Positions 10,256-19,729 of a DNA stretch of 64,000 nt are shown one piece after another. A program made the translations under genes and the position numbers. This DNA comes from Alphaproteobacteria bacterium HGW-Alphaproteobacteria-18 (GTDB lineage: Bacteria > Pseudomonadota > Alphaproteobacteria > Caulobacterales > Hyphomonadaceae). The notes under the pieces were generated by a model. That model was not told the DNA's origin. It ran no database searches and was given only the letters and a program-made list of their open reading frames with translations. Positions within the stretch are counted from its first letter, which is position 1; each line of letters opens with the position of its first letter. The stretch lies in the NCBI GenBank assembly GCA_002841155.1, contig PHEH01000001.1:407076-471075 (forward strand), read 5' to 3'.

Positions 10256-12354
10256 CGCTCTAAATACCCTCTCACACCTCCGGGTGATTGTGAGGCTTGG
10301 TGACTACTGCACCGGCGCCAAGGGCGTTCGGTGCAGTTCTGTATCCGGACTATATTGAGGTTCCCATCTCTGGCATAGGCAGTTATGCCACCTGCTTCTC
10401 TGACATCCATCCAGTCAAAGCGCAGCCCCTCCCCCATTGCATCCGCATTGTGGATGGCAATTATAATCTGGCTCGTGACTTCTTCTGTCTCCTCCTTGGT
10501 TTTGTCGGCTTTTCCTGATGTTCTTACGACCAGCCCATCAAAAGATGGGTATACACATTCTTCCAACCCGCACGCCGTTGCATTAGGGGCTTCTGAAAAT
10601 CTTAAGGGCGCCAATCCGTCTCCATCCGTGAGTTCGAGGCGCTCGACCATGCCATCTGCGTTCGCAATGAAAACATCCCCTGATGCAGACCAATGCAGCA
10701 CAACCTTGGGCGCATGGCTCCACACCCAGATGGCCGGCGCGAGAAGCAAGGCTGCGCCTATCAATCTGGCCCAACCGGAAAATGCCATCATGGCGGCAAG
10801 CGACAGGGAGAGGAAAACGAGCGCTACCGGCGGCATGGGAACAGACATCCTCAGAACCCCAGGTGACAAATTGTAGAAGTAATGCGTCATCCCAAGGACA
10901 AGTTCGAGCGATTGCCCGAATAAATGCAGACCGATATCCGCTTGCCCGACCAGAGCGAGGATGACCGTCAGAGCGGCAGCAGGCGCCGTTACGAACGTTA
11001 CCACTGGCATGATGGCAAAATTTGCAAACAAGCCAACCGGTGAGAGACGATCAAAGTGGAAAAACGAGAACGGCGCCGTCGCGGCGTCTGACACCACAGA
11101 TGTCATTATGATGGAAGCCAGCGCAAAGCCGATAGGCCCCAGAACGCGTTCCCTGCTGGAGCGATGGTTTCGCCATACTTCATATGCCGCAATGAGACCT
11201 CCAGTTGCTGCAAATGACATCTGGAAACCCGGCGTCACGACACTTTCAGGCTGAAGCACGATGACGGCGATCAGGGCTATTGCAAACGTTCTCAGACTGA
11301 TTGCCGCGCGATCAAAGATAACCGCCAGGAAAACAATAGCGGCCATGATGAATGCGCGCTGTGTCGATACGCTCGCGCCAGATACGATCAGGTAGGATGC
11401 GCAGGCAAACAAAGCCACAATCGCAGCAATTTTCTGCACAGGCACACGTAAGGCAAGCGGCTCGATGAGAACAAGACTGCGCCTGATGAGAAAAAATGTC
11501 AGCCCACCCACAATAGAGAGATGCAAGCCGGAAATTGCCAGAAGATGAGCCAGGCCGGTATCGCGAAGGGCAGTCTGGTCGTCCAAACGCAGAAAACTGC
11601 GATCTCCGGTGATCAGCGCGGCGGCAAGCCCTCCGGCGCGGTCGCCGGCGGCTTCATTGACATGGCTCGCCATGAGGCGACGTTTCGCTGCGATCCATAA
11701 TGCGGCCTTATCGGAAATGGCCGCTGGCGCGCCCAAAGTGCCGCCCCGGCACCTACCCTGAACGTATCCGACAGCACCAAGCTTCTGAAAATAGGCCTGC
11801 CGCCTGAAATCATAATCACCAGGAAGCGTAGGCGCAGGCGGGGGGCGCAAGACAGCCCAACATCTGACAAAGCGGCCTGATGATACTTCCAGACGCGAGC
11901 GGTGGGTTATACGGACGAGAACGGGCTGCTGTTCGGCAGAAAACCCCGCTATCGAGTGGACTTTGATCTTAAGCCGCGCGCCCTTCTCTCCTGCTTCGAT
12001 ATTGGTGATCCAACCTTCCAGCATGACTGGGCGTGTTTCTGTTTCGATCACGGGAGCCGCAACCAGAGCCGTTCGGAGAGCGCCCGCAGAGACCCCCAGG
12101 ACCAGACCGAAAATAGAGATCGTGATTGCATACGTCATGTCTGACCGGTGAAGGCCACGAACGATCATCAGGACAATAAGTCCTGCTCCAAACACGCCGG
12201 CAACTTCCAGATGTGTTGGTTCAAATGGTACTGAGAAGTATGCGGCAGCGCCGGCACACATGCCGAATGCGAACAGCAGAGGGCGCGAATCCACCCCCAC
12301 GACACTGGCCAAGTCCCGCCTGAGCTTCCGGAAGAAACCGTCCCCCTCTTGCAC
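10234..12354 (-). CDS. comEC: ComEC/Rec2-family DNA-uptake channel protein
   Basis: Polytopic inner-membrane protein of 706 residues from the family that carries single-stranded DNA across the membrane in natural transformation. A DUF4131-like N-terminal part (about residues 30-190, with the OB-like stretch [23 protein letters not shown]) is followed by the Competence domain with the signature [15 protein letters not shown] and many membrane segments (about 250-540). The last 160 residues hold no HxHxDH metallo-hydrolase motif, unlike ComEC of Bacillus-type systems. Transcribed divergently from gltX (67-bp gap) and convergent with lexA. Uptake activity in this organism is unproven. Confidence 0.88.
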   Translation of the reverse strand: MQEGDGFFRKLRRDLASVVGVDSRPLLFAFGMCAGAAAYFSVPFEPTHLEVAGVFGAGLIVLMIVRGLHRSDMTYAITISIFGLVLGVSAGALRTALVAAPVIETETRPVMLEGWITNIEAGEKGARLKIKVHSIAGFSAEQQPVLVRITHRSRLEVSSGRFVRCWAVLRPPPAPTLPGDYDFRRQAYFQKLGAVGYVQGRCRGGTLGAPAAISDKAALWIAAKRRLMASHVNEAAGDRAGGLAAALITGDRSFLRLDDQTALRDTGLAHLLAISGLHLSIVGGLTFFLIRRSLVLIEPLALRVPVQKIAAIVALFACASYLIVSGASVSTQRAFIMAAIVFLAVIFDRAAISLRTFAIALIAVIVLQPESVVTPGFQMSFAATGGLIAAYEVWRNHRSSRERVLGPIGFALASIIMTSVVSDAATAPFSFFHFDRLSPVGLFANFAIMPVVTFVTAPAAALTVILALVGQADIGLHLFGQSLELVLGMTHYFYNLSPGVLRMSVPMPPVALVFLSLSLAAMMAFSGWARLIGAALLLAPAIWVWSHAPKVVLHWSASGDVFIANADGMVERLELTDGDGLAPLRFSEAPNATACGLEECVYPSFDGLVVRTSGKADKTKEETEEVTSQIIIAIHNADAMGEGLRFDWMDVREAGGITAYARDGNLNIVRIQNCTERPWRRCSSHQASQSPGGVRGYLERLIRSGE

Positions 12355-12421
12355 TTCACCCCATCCTCGTGTTTGACCACCCCAAAGCGGCCACAGCGCC
12401 GGTCAGCGGAGCGTACCACGA

Positions 12422-13882
12422 ATGTCCGTCGTTACTCGATTTGCCCCATCCCCAACGGGAATGCTGCACATTGGAGGCGCTCGCACGGCACTTTTCAACT
12501 ATTTGTTTGCACGCCGGAATGGTGGGCGGTTTCTCCTGAGAATTGAGGACACTGATCGGGAGCGGTCTACCCAGGAGGCAACCGACGCCATCCTCGATGC
12601 AATGAACTGGCTCGGCCTGATACCTGATGAACCGCCGATCATGCAGTCCGCTCAAGTTGAGCGTCATGCGGCAGTCGCCCATGATATGGTTTCCCGCGGC
12701 ACGGCTTTCCGCTGTTACGTAACCTCCGAGGAGCTACAAGCGCGCCGGGATCTTGGTGAAGAGAAACGCCTAGCTGCCAGGCAGGAGGGTATCAGTGATG
12801 CTGAACGTGAAGCACTTCTCGCAGGCGCTTCGCAGCTTCTGGCACCCTTCCGCTCGCCTTACAGGGATGGCGCCCCAGCTCCTTCTACCGACGCCCCCTT
12901 TACCGTACGCCTCAGGGCCCCCGAAAGCGGCCCCAGGACCATAAACGATGGCGTACAGGGGATCGTTACGATTGACGCATCAGAGATTGATGATCTGGTC
13001 ATGCTCCGCGCCGATGGCACGCCCACCTACATGCTCGCAGTCGTAGTTGACGATCACGATATGGAGGTGACCCACGTTATCCGGGGGGACGATCATCTCC
13101 GGAACACATTCCGCCAAGTCCCGATCTATGAGGCTATGGGCTGGACTGTACCTGAATTCTCCCATGTACCGATGATACATGGGAATGATGGGGCGAAACT
13201 CTCGAAGCGGCATGGCGCCCTATCGACTACAGCCTATCGCGACATGGGCTACCTGCCAGAGGCCATGAAGGCCTACCTCCTGCGTCTTGGCTGGAGTCAT
13301 GGCGATCAGGAAATTTTCACCGACGAAGAGGCAATCCGGCTTTTCGATGTTTCGGGTATCAACAAGGCCCCGGCCCGTCTGGATCTCGAAAAGCTGGCCA
13401 CGGTGAACGCCCACTTCATTCGACAGGCTGATGATGCGCGTTTGTTTGACCTGATTTGTCCCATTCTGTCTTCAACTGATACCTTGACCCCTGTGGAAAT
13501 CGAGCGAATCCGGAACGCCCTGCCCCATATGAAAGACCGCGGATCGACCTTGATTGAGCTTGCTACAGCTTTTGACTTCCTCAAGGTAAGGCGCCCTATC
13601 GAACTGAGTAAGAATTCTCGTAAGGCCTTGTCTGACGAAGGAAAACTCCGTCTTAAGGGACTGCAAGGTGAACTGCAGCGAATGTCGCAGTGGTCAGGCG
13701 CTAGCATTTCGGAAACGATAAAGTCATATTGCACCGCAACAGGCCTATCGATGGGGCAGATAGGTCCGCCGCTCAGAGCCGCACTTACTGGCGGGCTTCC
13801 AGCACCGGATCTTGCTCCGGTTATGGAATGGCTTGGCCAGGAAGAGACGCTCGCACGAATTGATGACCAACTCGCCGGCTGA
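12422..13882 (+). CDS. gltX: Glutamyl-tRNA synthetase
   Basis: Class I aminoacyl-tRNA synthetase of 486 residues. The HIGH-type motif is HIGG (residues 16-19) in RFAPSPTGMLHIGGARTALFN and the KMSKS-type motif is KLSKR (around residue 260). LRIEDTDRERS is typical. Alphaproteobacteria often have two GltX proteins, one of which charges tRNA-Gln with Glu for GatCAB; the sequence alone does not say which this is. The ATG at 12422 agrees with the family N-terminus. It is followed by gltA after 47 bp on the same strand. Confidence 0.96.
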   Translation: MSVVTRFAPSPTGMLHIGGARTALFNYLFARRNGGRFLLRIEDTDRERSTQEATDAILDAMNWLGLIPDEPPIMQSAQVERHAAVAHDMVSRGTAFRCYVTSEELQARRDLGEEKRLAARQEGISDAEREALLAGASQLLAPFRSPYRDGAPAPSTDAPFTVRLRAPESGPRTINDGVQGIVTIDASEIDDLVMLRADGTPTYMLAVVVDDHDMEVTHVIRGDDHLRNTFRQVPIYEAMGWTVPEFSHVPMIHGNDGAKLSKRHGALSTTAYRDMGYLPEAMKAYLLRLGWSHGDQEIFTDEEAIRLFDVSGINKAPARLDLEKLATVNAHFIRQADDARLFDLICPILSSTDTLTPVEIERIRNALPHMKDRGSTLIELATAFDFLKVRRPIELSKNSRKALSDEGKLRLKGLQGELQRMSQWSGASISETIKSYCTATGLSMGQIGPPLRAALTGGLPAPDLAPVMEWLGQEETLARIDDQLAG

Positions 13883-13929
13883 CACGCAAGCCAAAGCCGG
13901 CCAACAGACATGAACAGGGTTAGAGGCTG

Positions 13930-15234
13930 ATGGAAAATAAAGTTAAAGACGCAGGTACGGCCAAGCTGGAAGTCGGCGGAAAAACGGTCAGCCTACCAGT
14001 ATATTCGGGCACTCATGGCCCAAATGTTATCGATATCCGCAAGCTCTATGCCGAGGTGGACCACTTTACGCTGGATCCTGGTTTTACCTCCACCGGAAGC
14101 TGTGAAAGCCAGATTACGTTTATTGATGGCGACGAAGGCATTCTTCTTCACCGTGGTTACCCGATCGAGCAGCTTGCCGAGAAGTCCAGCTATCTTGAGC
14201 TATGCTACCTGCTGCTCAACGGCGAACTGCCCACCAAGGATGAGTACGAAGCCTTTGGAAAGGATGTCCGCCAGCACACACTGCTTCACACTCAACAGGA
14301 TCGCTTCTTTGACGGCTTCCGTCGTGACAGCCACCCTATGGCGATGCTGACAGGCGCTGTTGGCGGTATGGCAGCCTTCTATCCTGGCGCAATGGGTAAC
14401 GAAGACCCGGAAGAGCGCCGTCGCGACTCCATCCGTCTGGTTGCTAAAATGCCAACGATCGCAGCGCGCTGCATGAAGTACAATCTGGGCCAAAAGTTCG
14501 TTGACCCGCAAAATCGCCTTTCCTACTCGGAAAACTTTCTGAACATGTGCTTCTCGGTCTCGGCTGAAGACTATGAAGTAAATCCGGTCCTCGCCCGTGC
14601 GATGGATCGCTTTTTCATGCTTCACGCTGATCATGAACAGAACGCCTCAACATCGACGGTCCGACTTGTCGCGTCTTCGGGCGCACACCCTTTTGCTGCA
14701 ATCGCGGCCGGCGTAGCCAGCCTTTGGGGGCCTAGCCATGGCGGCGCGAACGAAGCCGCACTGCGCCAACTGCGTGAGATCGGTGACATCAGTAACGTTC
14801 CCGACTTCGTCAAGAAGGCCAAGGACAAATCCAGCGGCATTCGCCTGATGGGCTTTGGTCACCGCGTTTACAAAAACTATGACCCGCGCGCAAAGGTGAT
14901 GCAGAAAACGGCACATGAAGTGCTCGATGCGCTGGATCTGCGCGATCATCCTCTCTTGAAAGTAGCAATGGAACTTGAGCGGATTGCGCTACAAGACGAA
15001 TATTTCGTCGCAAAGAAACTCTATCCGAACGTGGATTTCTATTCGGGTATTATTCTCGAGGCGATGGGCTTCCCAACCAAAATGTTCACGGTTCTCTTCG
15101 CCGTAGCGCGGACCGTAGGATGGGTGGCTCAAATGAATGAGATGCTGGAAGATCCAACTCAGAAAATCGGCCGGCCACGTCAGATTTATACTGGCGCTGC
15201 CAAGCGTGATTATGCGCCTATGGTCAATCGCTGA
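13930..15234 (+). CDS. gltA: Citrate synthase (type II)
   Basis: Condenses acetyl-CoA with oxaloacetate, entry step of the TCA cycle. At 434 residues it has the length of the hexameric, NADH-sensitive type II enzymes. Catalytic residues by alignment with the E. coli enzyme: His270 in [11 protein letters not shown], His311 in [15 protein letters not shown] and Asp369 in NVDFYSG. An N-terminal beta-rich extension (residues 1-55) is present, as in the type II group. The 3' end overlaps convergent lpxB by 25 bp, and a strong terminator follows at 15260-15298. Confidence 0.97.
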   Translation: MENKVKDAGTAKLEVGGKTVSLPVYSGTHGPNVIDIRKLYAEVDHFTLDPGFTSTGSCESQITFIDGDEGILLHRGYPIEQLAEKSSYLELCYLLLNGELPTKDEYEAFGKDVRQHTLLHTQQDRFFDGFRRDSHPMAMLTGAVGGMAAFYPGAMGNEDPEERRRDSIRLVAKMPTIAARCMKYNLGQKFVDPQNRLSYSENFLNMCFSVSAEDYEVNPVLARAMDRFFMLHADHEQNASTSTVRLVASSGAHPFAAIAAGVASLWGPSHGGANEAALRQLREIGDISNVPDFVKKAKDKSSGIRLMGFGHRVYKNYDPRAKVMQKTAHEVLDALDLRDHPLLKVAMELERIALQDEYFVAKKLYPNVDFYSGIILEAMGFPTKMFTVLFAVARTVGWVAQMNEMLEDPTQKIGRPRQIYTGAAKRDYAPMVNR

Positions 15235-16391
15235 TCAGCTCTTAACTCACTACAGATGGCCCTGGCAGCGAGCACCGCTGCCGGGGTCTTTTCTTTTTGA
15301 AGCCGAGTGAGGGCAAGTGCCTGAACTTCACGTTGGCGCTGTAAAGCGCCCGGCTCTTTAATCCACTCAATAGCCTGATCTGCAACATTGCCGGCGCGCA
15401 GCTTAGTCTGAACGAATTCAGGCACTACAGGTGTGTCATCATTGAGAATATTGAGTAGCGTGATGTGTGTCTTCTTGTAGAGCAGCGATCGAGCGAGCGC
15501 CCAGGTCACCCAACCGGTCTTGTAAGCAACGATCATAGGCGTTCCCTGCATCGCGACTTCACTAGTGACAGTCCCGGAACAGGCAAGCACCAGATCTGCT
15601 CCAGCCATCGCGTTGAAACGACACGCCGGATCATTGAGGATGCAGAACTGTTCAGGCGCCTCGGGAAAAGCGTCTTTAAAAGCATCGATGACGTTTTGCG
15701 CTGGCTCGACGAATAAACGGGCACCCGGCAACGCACGTTTCACCAGCAGGGCCGCCTCAATGAGAGCGGGAGCTACACCTACGATCTCGCTTCTCCTGCT
15801 TCCAGGAAGGACAAGAACGGCGATGTCGCCATCCATTAGCCCATGCTGCCGCCTGAACCCTGCCCGGTCTCCCCGCCCGCCCCGAGAAAGCGCAGGGTTC
15901 CCGATTACGGTCGTCTTCAAACCATGCGGCTCATAATAGGGAACTTCGATATCATGCATACAGAGCAAATGATCCACCGTAGCAGCGAGCACCTTCGCCC
16001 TGCCTGGCCGCGTCGCCCACACTTGTGGACCAATCAGCTTCACGAGGCGGATATGAGGGGCCCTTGACCGTATGCGCTGGGCCAGTCTGAGCATGAAGCC
16101 CCAAGAATCCACGAGAACGACAACCTTGGGGTCTGCAAGCAGAATTGCTTCCGCCGCAGCGTCAGCCAGCTTGATGACTTCTCCGTAAATCCTGATCCCT
16201 TCAAATAGTCCGAGAACTGACAAGGGAGATATGTCAATTGGTGACTGAATACCCACCTCAGTGAGCTCCGGTCCGCCAATACCCAGTACACGGAGGTCAG
16301 GATGCGCACCCCTCAGTTCTTCAATCACTTCGCGCGCGAGAAGATCACCCGAGGCTTCCGCAGCAACGAAATACACATCCGCGGCGCTCAT
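15210..16391 (-). CDS. lpxB: Lipid-A-disaccharide synthase
   Basis: Glycosyltransferase (family GT19) of 393 residues that joins UDP-2,3-diacylglucosamine to lipid X, giving the lipid A disaccharide on the inner face of the inner membrane. Typical segments: [50 protein letters not shown], and [24 protein letters not shown]. The start overlaps the lpxI stop (ATGA). The last codons are convergent with gltA and carry the gltA terminator hairpin on the opposite strand, so the C-terminal sequence is constrained by that structure. Confidence 0.95.
   Translation of the reverse strand: MSAADVYFVAAEASGDLLAREVIEELRGAHPDLRVLGIGGPELTEVGIQSPIDISPLSVLGLFEGIRIYGEVIKLADAAAEAILLADPKVVVLVDSWGFMLRLAQRIRSRAPHIRLVKLIGPQVWATRPGRAKVLAATVDHLLCMHDIEVPYYEPHGLKTTVIGNPALSRGGRGDRAGFRRQHGLMDGDIAVLVLPGSRRSEIVGVAPALIEAALLVKRALPGARLFVEPAQNVIDAFKDAFPEAPEQFCILNDPACRFNAMAGADLVLACSGTVTSEVAMQGTPMIVAYKTGWVTWALARSLLYKKTHITLLNILNDDTPVVPEFVQTKLRAGNVADQAIEWIKEPGALQRQREVQALALTRLQKEKTPAAVLAARAICSELRADQRLTIGA
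15260..15298 (+). terminator. Rho-independent terminator of gltA, inside the lpxB coding sequence
   Basis: CCCTGGCAGCG and CGCTGCCGGGG form an 11-bp stem with one T:G pair and a 5-nt loop, followed directly by TCTTTTCTTTTT. It begins 25 nt after the gltA stop. The orientation of the U-tract fits gltA only. The whole element lies in codons near the C-terminus of lpxB on the other strand. Confidence 0.85.
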
Positions 16392-17236
16392 GATATCCCC
16401 AGATCGGGAGGGAAGCCGTAAATGAAAAGTCCGTGTTCCTCAGCGCATTGCTCCATACGGGCACGATTGAGCATAAGCGCGCCGCCCGCCTCGACGGCAA
16501 TCCCCGCCAGTCCGGCTGCTGCCGCAAGCTCAATCGTGGATACGCCGGTAGTTGGAAGATCGATCCGCCTTTCTTGTACAGGCTTGGGGCGCTTGACGAG
16601 TACGCCACGGCGCACCTCCGGCGTTCCACGTATGGCCACTGGCAAAAGCGCGCAACGCCGGAGCATTTCGTCAGTCCCTTCCTGAGCTTCCACCGCGAGA
16701 ACAAGACCATCGCAGACTACGCAGCCCTGACCGATATCCAATGCACCTGTGGCGGCAGCAACCTTGGCGGCAATCTGGATGTCCTGCATCATTGATGTGC
16801 TAGGATCCGGCCCGGAAATCAGACCTGGAGGAGCAAGGAGACTTGCATGCGCCGCATCACTACCAATCACACGGAAGCCATTCTTCTCAAATTCTCCGAC
16901 AAGGACGCGTAATAATGAATCGTCGCCTTTACGCGCCTCAGAAATTACTTTTGGAAGCAAGGCCAAGCCTTTGAGATCAAGCTTTAAATTCTTGAAATCG
17001 GGGCGGCTTACATTGCCGGCAAAGACAACATCTTTGCACCCGGCGGCTTTCAACCTTTCCATGACGGCGCCGATTTCGCCGAGACCGACAACACTCCCAT
17101 GAAACTTTTCTAGTCTCGGTTCTTCAAATCCCTTGAGACGTAGAACATATACCCCCTGGCCCGTAGCCATAGCATTCTCAGCTATCGCGACCGGTAGCTC
17201 TCCCAATCCCGCTATCAAACCCAATGGTGATGTCAT
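16388..17236 (-). CDS. lpxI: UDP-2,3-diacylglucosamine pyrophosphatase LpxI
   Basis: Hydrolyses UDP-2,3-diacylglucosamine to lipid X and UMP; LpxI replaces LpxH in alphaproteobacteria. With the start at 17236 the protein has 282 residues and begins MTSPLGLIAGLGELPVAIAE, the family N-terminus. An in-frame start 14 codons upstream would overlap lpxA and adds unrelated residues, so I prefer 17236, 4 nt after the lpxA stop. Conserved segments include VVFAGNVSRPDF, GDDSLLRVLVGEFEKNGF and CVVCDGLVLAVEAQEGTDEML. It lies between lpxA and lpxB as usual, and its stop overlaps the lpxB start. Confidence 0.94.
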   Translation of the reverse strand: MTSPLGLIAGLGELPVAIAENAMATGQGVYVLRLKGFEEPRLEKFHGSVVGLGEIGAVMERLKAAGCKDVVFAGNVSRPDFKNLKLDLKGLALLPKVISEARKGDDSLLRVLVGEFEKNGFRVIGSDAAHASLLAPPGLISGPDPSTSMMQDIQIAAKVAAATGALDIGQGCVVCDGLVLAVEAQEGTDEMLRRCALLPVAIRGTPEVRRGVLVKRPKPVQERRIDLPTTGVSTIELAAAAGLAGIAVEAGGALMLNRARMEQCAEEHGLFIYGFPPDLGIS

Positions 17237-17240
17237 TGCT

Positions 17241-18032
17241 TTAGGCTGGCTTGCATATCGGGCGATCTCCGCCTTCAAGGATGAAGTTGATCAGCTCCAT
17301 AGCCAGAGGTTTCCCGGAAAAGTCCCGTGATGCCTGAGCGAGGCGGTCCTTGAAAAGCCCCTCCCCTTCAAACACAGCTTTGTAGGCCGCCCGGATCTCG
17401 TGAAGATCAGATTTGCTGAACCCACGGCGTTTCAATCCGACGGTATTCAAACCGGCCAGCTTTGCGTGGTTGCCTACGACCGAACCGAACGGGATCACGT
17501 CTTCAACGACAATAGCCCCGCCACCAATAAACGCGTTGCGGCCGATACGACTGAATTGATGCACCGCTGCGAGCCCACCGAACCACACATTATCACCAAC
17601 CTCGATATGTCCGGCGAGAGAGACATTATTCGCCATGACGACATTGTTTCCGATAACGCAGTCATGAGCGACATGAGCGCCAATCATGATGTAGCAGGAG
17701 CTTCCGACCTTAGTCAGACCACCATGCTTGGGTATGCCAGTGTGGGCTGTAGCATATTCGCGGAAGACACTGCCAGAGCCTACTTCCAACCTGGATTCAG
17801 GGGTATCGCGCATGCCGATAACCTGGGGGCCACACCCCAAAGCAGCATGTGGGTAAAGCAGGCAATTCTCACCGAGGGTCGTGTTTCCAGTGACGGAGGC
17901 ATGAGAGATTAACTCGGTGCCCTGCCCAAGTATGGCGTTCGGCCCAACATGGCAGAATGGCCCAACACGAACACCATCGTGTAATACAGCGCCGCTTTCC
18001 ACAACCGCTGTGGGGTGAACCTCTACGCTCAT
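17241..18032 (-). CDS. lpxA: Acyl-ACP--UDP-N-acetylglucosamine O-acyltransferase
   Basis: First enzyme of lipid A synthesis; transfers a 3-hydroxyacyl chain from ACP to O-3 of UDP-GlcNAc. The 263 residues show left-handed beta-helix hexapeptide repeats through about residue 190 (for example VGPFCHVGPNAILGQG, VGDNVWFGGLAAVHQF) and a helical C-terminus. The catalytic His corresponds to His123 in GAHVAHDC. It is separated from lpxD by only 40 bp, leaving no room for the fabZ gene that commonly sits between these two. Confidence 0.97.
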   Translation of the reverse strand: MSVEVHPTAVVESGAVLHDGVRVGPFCHVGPNAILGQGTELISHASVTGNTTLGENCLLYPHAALGCGPQVIGMRDTPESRLEVGSGSVFREYATAHTGIPKHGGLTKVGSSCYIMIGAHVAHDCVIGNNVVMANNVSLAGHIEVGDNVWFGGLAAVHQFSRIGRNAFIGGGAIVVEDVIPFGSVVGNHAKLAGLNTVGLKRRGFSKSDLHEIRAAYKAVFEGEGLFKDRLAQASRDFSGKPLAMELINFILEGGDRPICKPA

Positions 18033-18072
18033 CGCGAGGACCTTCCTGACCTTGTGACGGACAGCCCGTCAA

Positions 18073-19089
18073 TCAACTGGTTTTCTTGGGGTTGGCCTGT
18101 TTTTGCAACCATGCGACTTCCCGCATCCATTGCCGTATCGGTTTTGCCGGTGTTCCGCCCCAGGTTTCTCCGCTTTCCACATTTCTGAATAAGCCGGCGG
18201 AAGCAGCCAGACTTACGCGCTCACCTACCTGAACGTGATCAGCAATACCTACCCTACCACCAAGCATCGAGCCGTCCCCAACGCTCACAGAACCAGAGAT
18301 ACCCCCAAACGCAGCGACGATGACGCCCCGCCCCAAAACAACGTTGTGGGCAATCTGGCATAGGTTGTCGATCTTGGTCCGTTCACCGATAATAGTGTCT
18401 TCGAATACGCCGCGATCGATGCAGCTGTTTGCCCCAATGGTTGCATGATCCTGGATGATAACCCGGCCATAGTGAGGCGCGTCCTCAGCCCCCTGAGGCC
18501 CGACAAGGACACCGAAACCTGTTTCACCAATTCTTGCGCCAGCCAGTATGGTGACGTTGTCGCCAATCAAGGCGCAGTGGATGGACGAATTTGCCCCAAT
18601 ATTCGTGTTGCGGCCGATCTGAACGCCAGGGCCTATAACTGCATTTGCGCCAATGACTGCAGCCTCTCCAATTGCCGCGCCCGATCCGATAACCGCGCCC
18701 GGCTGAATGACCGCATTCGAATGAATTTGAGCCGACTCTGACACATTACCTTGCCCACTTTCCATAAGGTGACGAGGCTGGAAAAGAGCCTTGGCAAGTT
18801 GGCTGTGAGCGTAACGCGGGAAAGCAGTCACAAATGTTGCAATGCCCGCAGGTACAAACGCCCGCATGACTTCATTGCAAATTACAGCGGTCAGATGAGG
18901 GCTTAAGCTCGGCGCGAGTTTTCCATCACCCTCAAGAAACGCAACTTCGGCGGCCTTGGCATTGGCCGCCGAAGCTATACCTGAAATAGTCAGGTTTGTA
19001 TCACCTACGAGTGTCGCTCCGATGCGGCCGGCAATCTCTTCCAGCGTCAATGCCCCCAATGGCGCGTAGAAACGAGTGTCGACCGTCAC
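18073..19089 (-). CDS. lpxD: UDP-3-O-acylglucosamine N-acyltransferase
   Basis: Third enzyme of lipid A synthesis; adds a second 3-hydroxyacyl chain to the amino group of the glucosamine. It has 338 residues: an N-terminal uridine-binding domain (about 1-100), then a long left-handed beta-helix of hexapeptide repeats ([20 protein letters not shown] and similar) and a C-terminal helix. The catalytic His is in the segment [12 protein letters not shown]. It sits 12 bp downstream of the skp-like gene, with lpxA next. No anomaly in the protein itself. Confidence 0.96.
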   Translation of the reverse strand: MTVDTRFYAPLGALTLEEIAGRIGATLVGDTNLTISGIASAANAKAAEVAFLEGDGKLAPSLSPHLTAVICNEVMRAFVPAGIATFVTAFPRYAHSQLAKALFQPRHLMESGQGNVSESAQIHSNAVIQPGAVIGSGAAIGEAAVIGANAVIGPGVQIGRNTNIGANSSIHCALIGDNVTILAGARIGETGFGVLVGPQGAEDAPHYGRVIIQDHATIGANSCIDRGVFEDTIIGERTKIDNLCQIAHNVVLGRGVIVAAFGGISGSVSVGDGSMLGGRVGIADHVQVGERVSLAASAGLFRNVESGETWGGTPAKPIRQWMREVAWLQKQANPKKTS

Positions 19090-19101
19090 AGGACTACCTT
19101 G

Positions 19102-19698
19102 TCAGTTTGCGCCTTGTGGCGTGGTGGGAAGCTTCTGGCGTGTCACAGCAATTGCAGCTGTTTTTGCATCAAGCTTTTGTATGATTGCCGCAGTGCCATC
19201 TACAGCATCCGCCGAGAAAACAACCTGGCTCTTGAGAAGTACGACCTGAGCATTCTTTTCACGGATGACTTCCGTCAGAACCGGATCAAGCGCCTTGTTG
19301 AAATCGATGATCGCCTTCTCGGCGGTCATTGCATACTCGCGTTCAGCAATAGCGCGCTTTTGATTGAGATCGTTGTTCTTTTTTTGGAAGGCGGCAAGTT
19401 CATTCACAAGAGCGGTATCTGCCCCAATAGCTTCCCGGGTCTTGCCCTCAAGCTTGGGTTGAAGAGCCTTTATTTCTGCCTCAAGTGATTTGCGAACAGG
19501 CTCCAATTCATTGTTGATCTGTCGCTCAATATTCTGGAGCTTTGTCTGGATGTCCTTGCCAGCCTTGCTGTCCAGGAAAATCTTGTTGTCGTCGATCACC
19601 ATGACGGTAGAGCCTTGCGCCTCTGCCATCTGAAATGCCGACAATGAAACCGCTGCCACCAGCATAGCGGCAGCAACAAAAGTTCTGATCATTGACAT
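19102..19698 (-). CDS. skp: OmpH/Skp-family periplasmic chaperone
   Basis: Periplasmic holdase that carries unfolded outer-membrane proteins toward the BAM complex. The start at 19698 gives 198 residues beginning with a typical signal peptide (MSMIRTFVAAAMLVAAVSLS..., cleavage probably after AEAQ near residue 28). The mature part has VMVIDDNKIFLDSKAGKDIQ and then a long charged, heptad-rich helix (about residues 45-150), as in Skp. A longer in-frame reading upstream overlaps bamA and lacks a signal sequence. AGGACG lies about 9 nt before the chosen ATG. It follows bamA by 31 bp, the usual bamA-skp-lpxD order. Confidence 0.93.
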   Translation of the reverse strand: MSMIRTFVAAAMLVAAVSLSAFQMAEAQGSTVMVIDDNKIFLDSKAGKDIQTKLQNIERQINNELEPVRKSLEAEIKALQPKLEGKTREAIGADTALVNELAAFQKKNNDLNQKRAIAEREYAMTAEKAIIDFNKALDPVLTEVIREKNAQVVLLKSQVVFSADAVDGTAAIIQKLDAKTAAIAVTRQKLPTTPQGAN

Positions 19699-19729
19699 GT
19701 TTGTTCGTCCTACTCTGGGGCTTGCGAAA

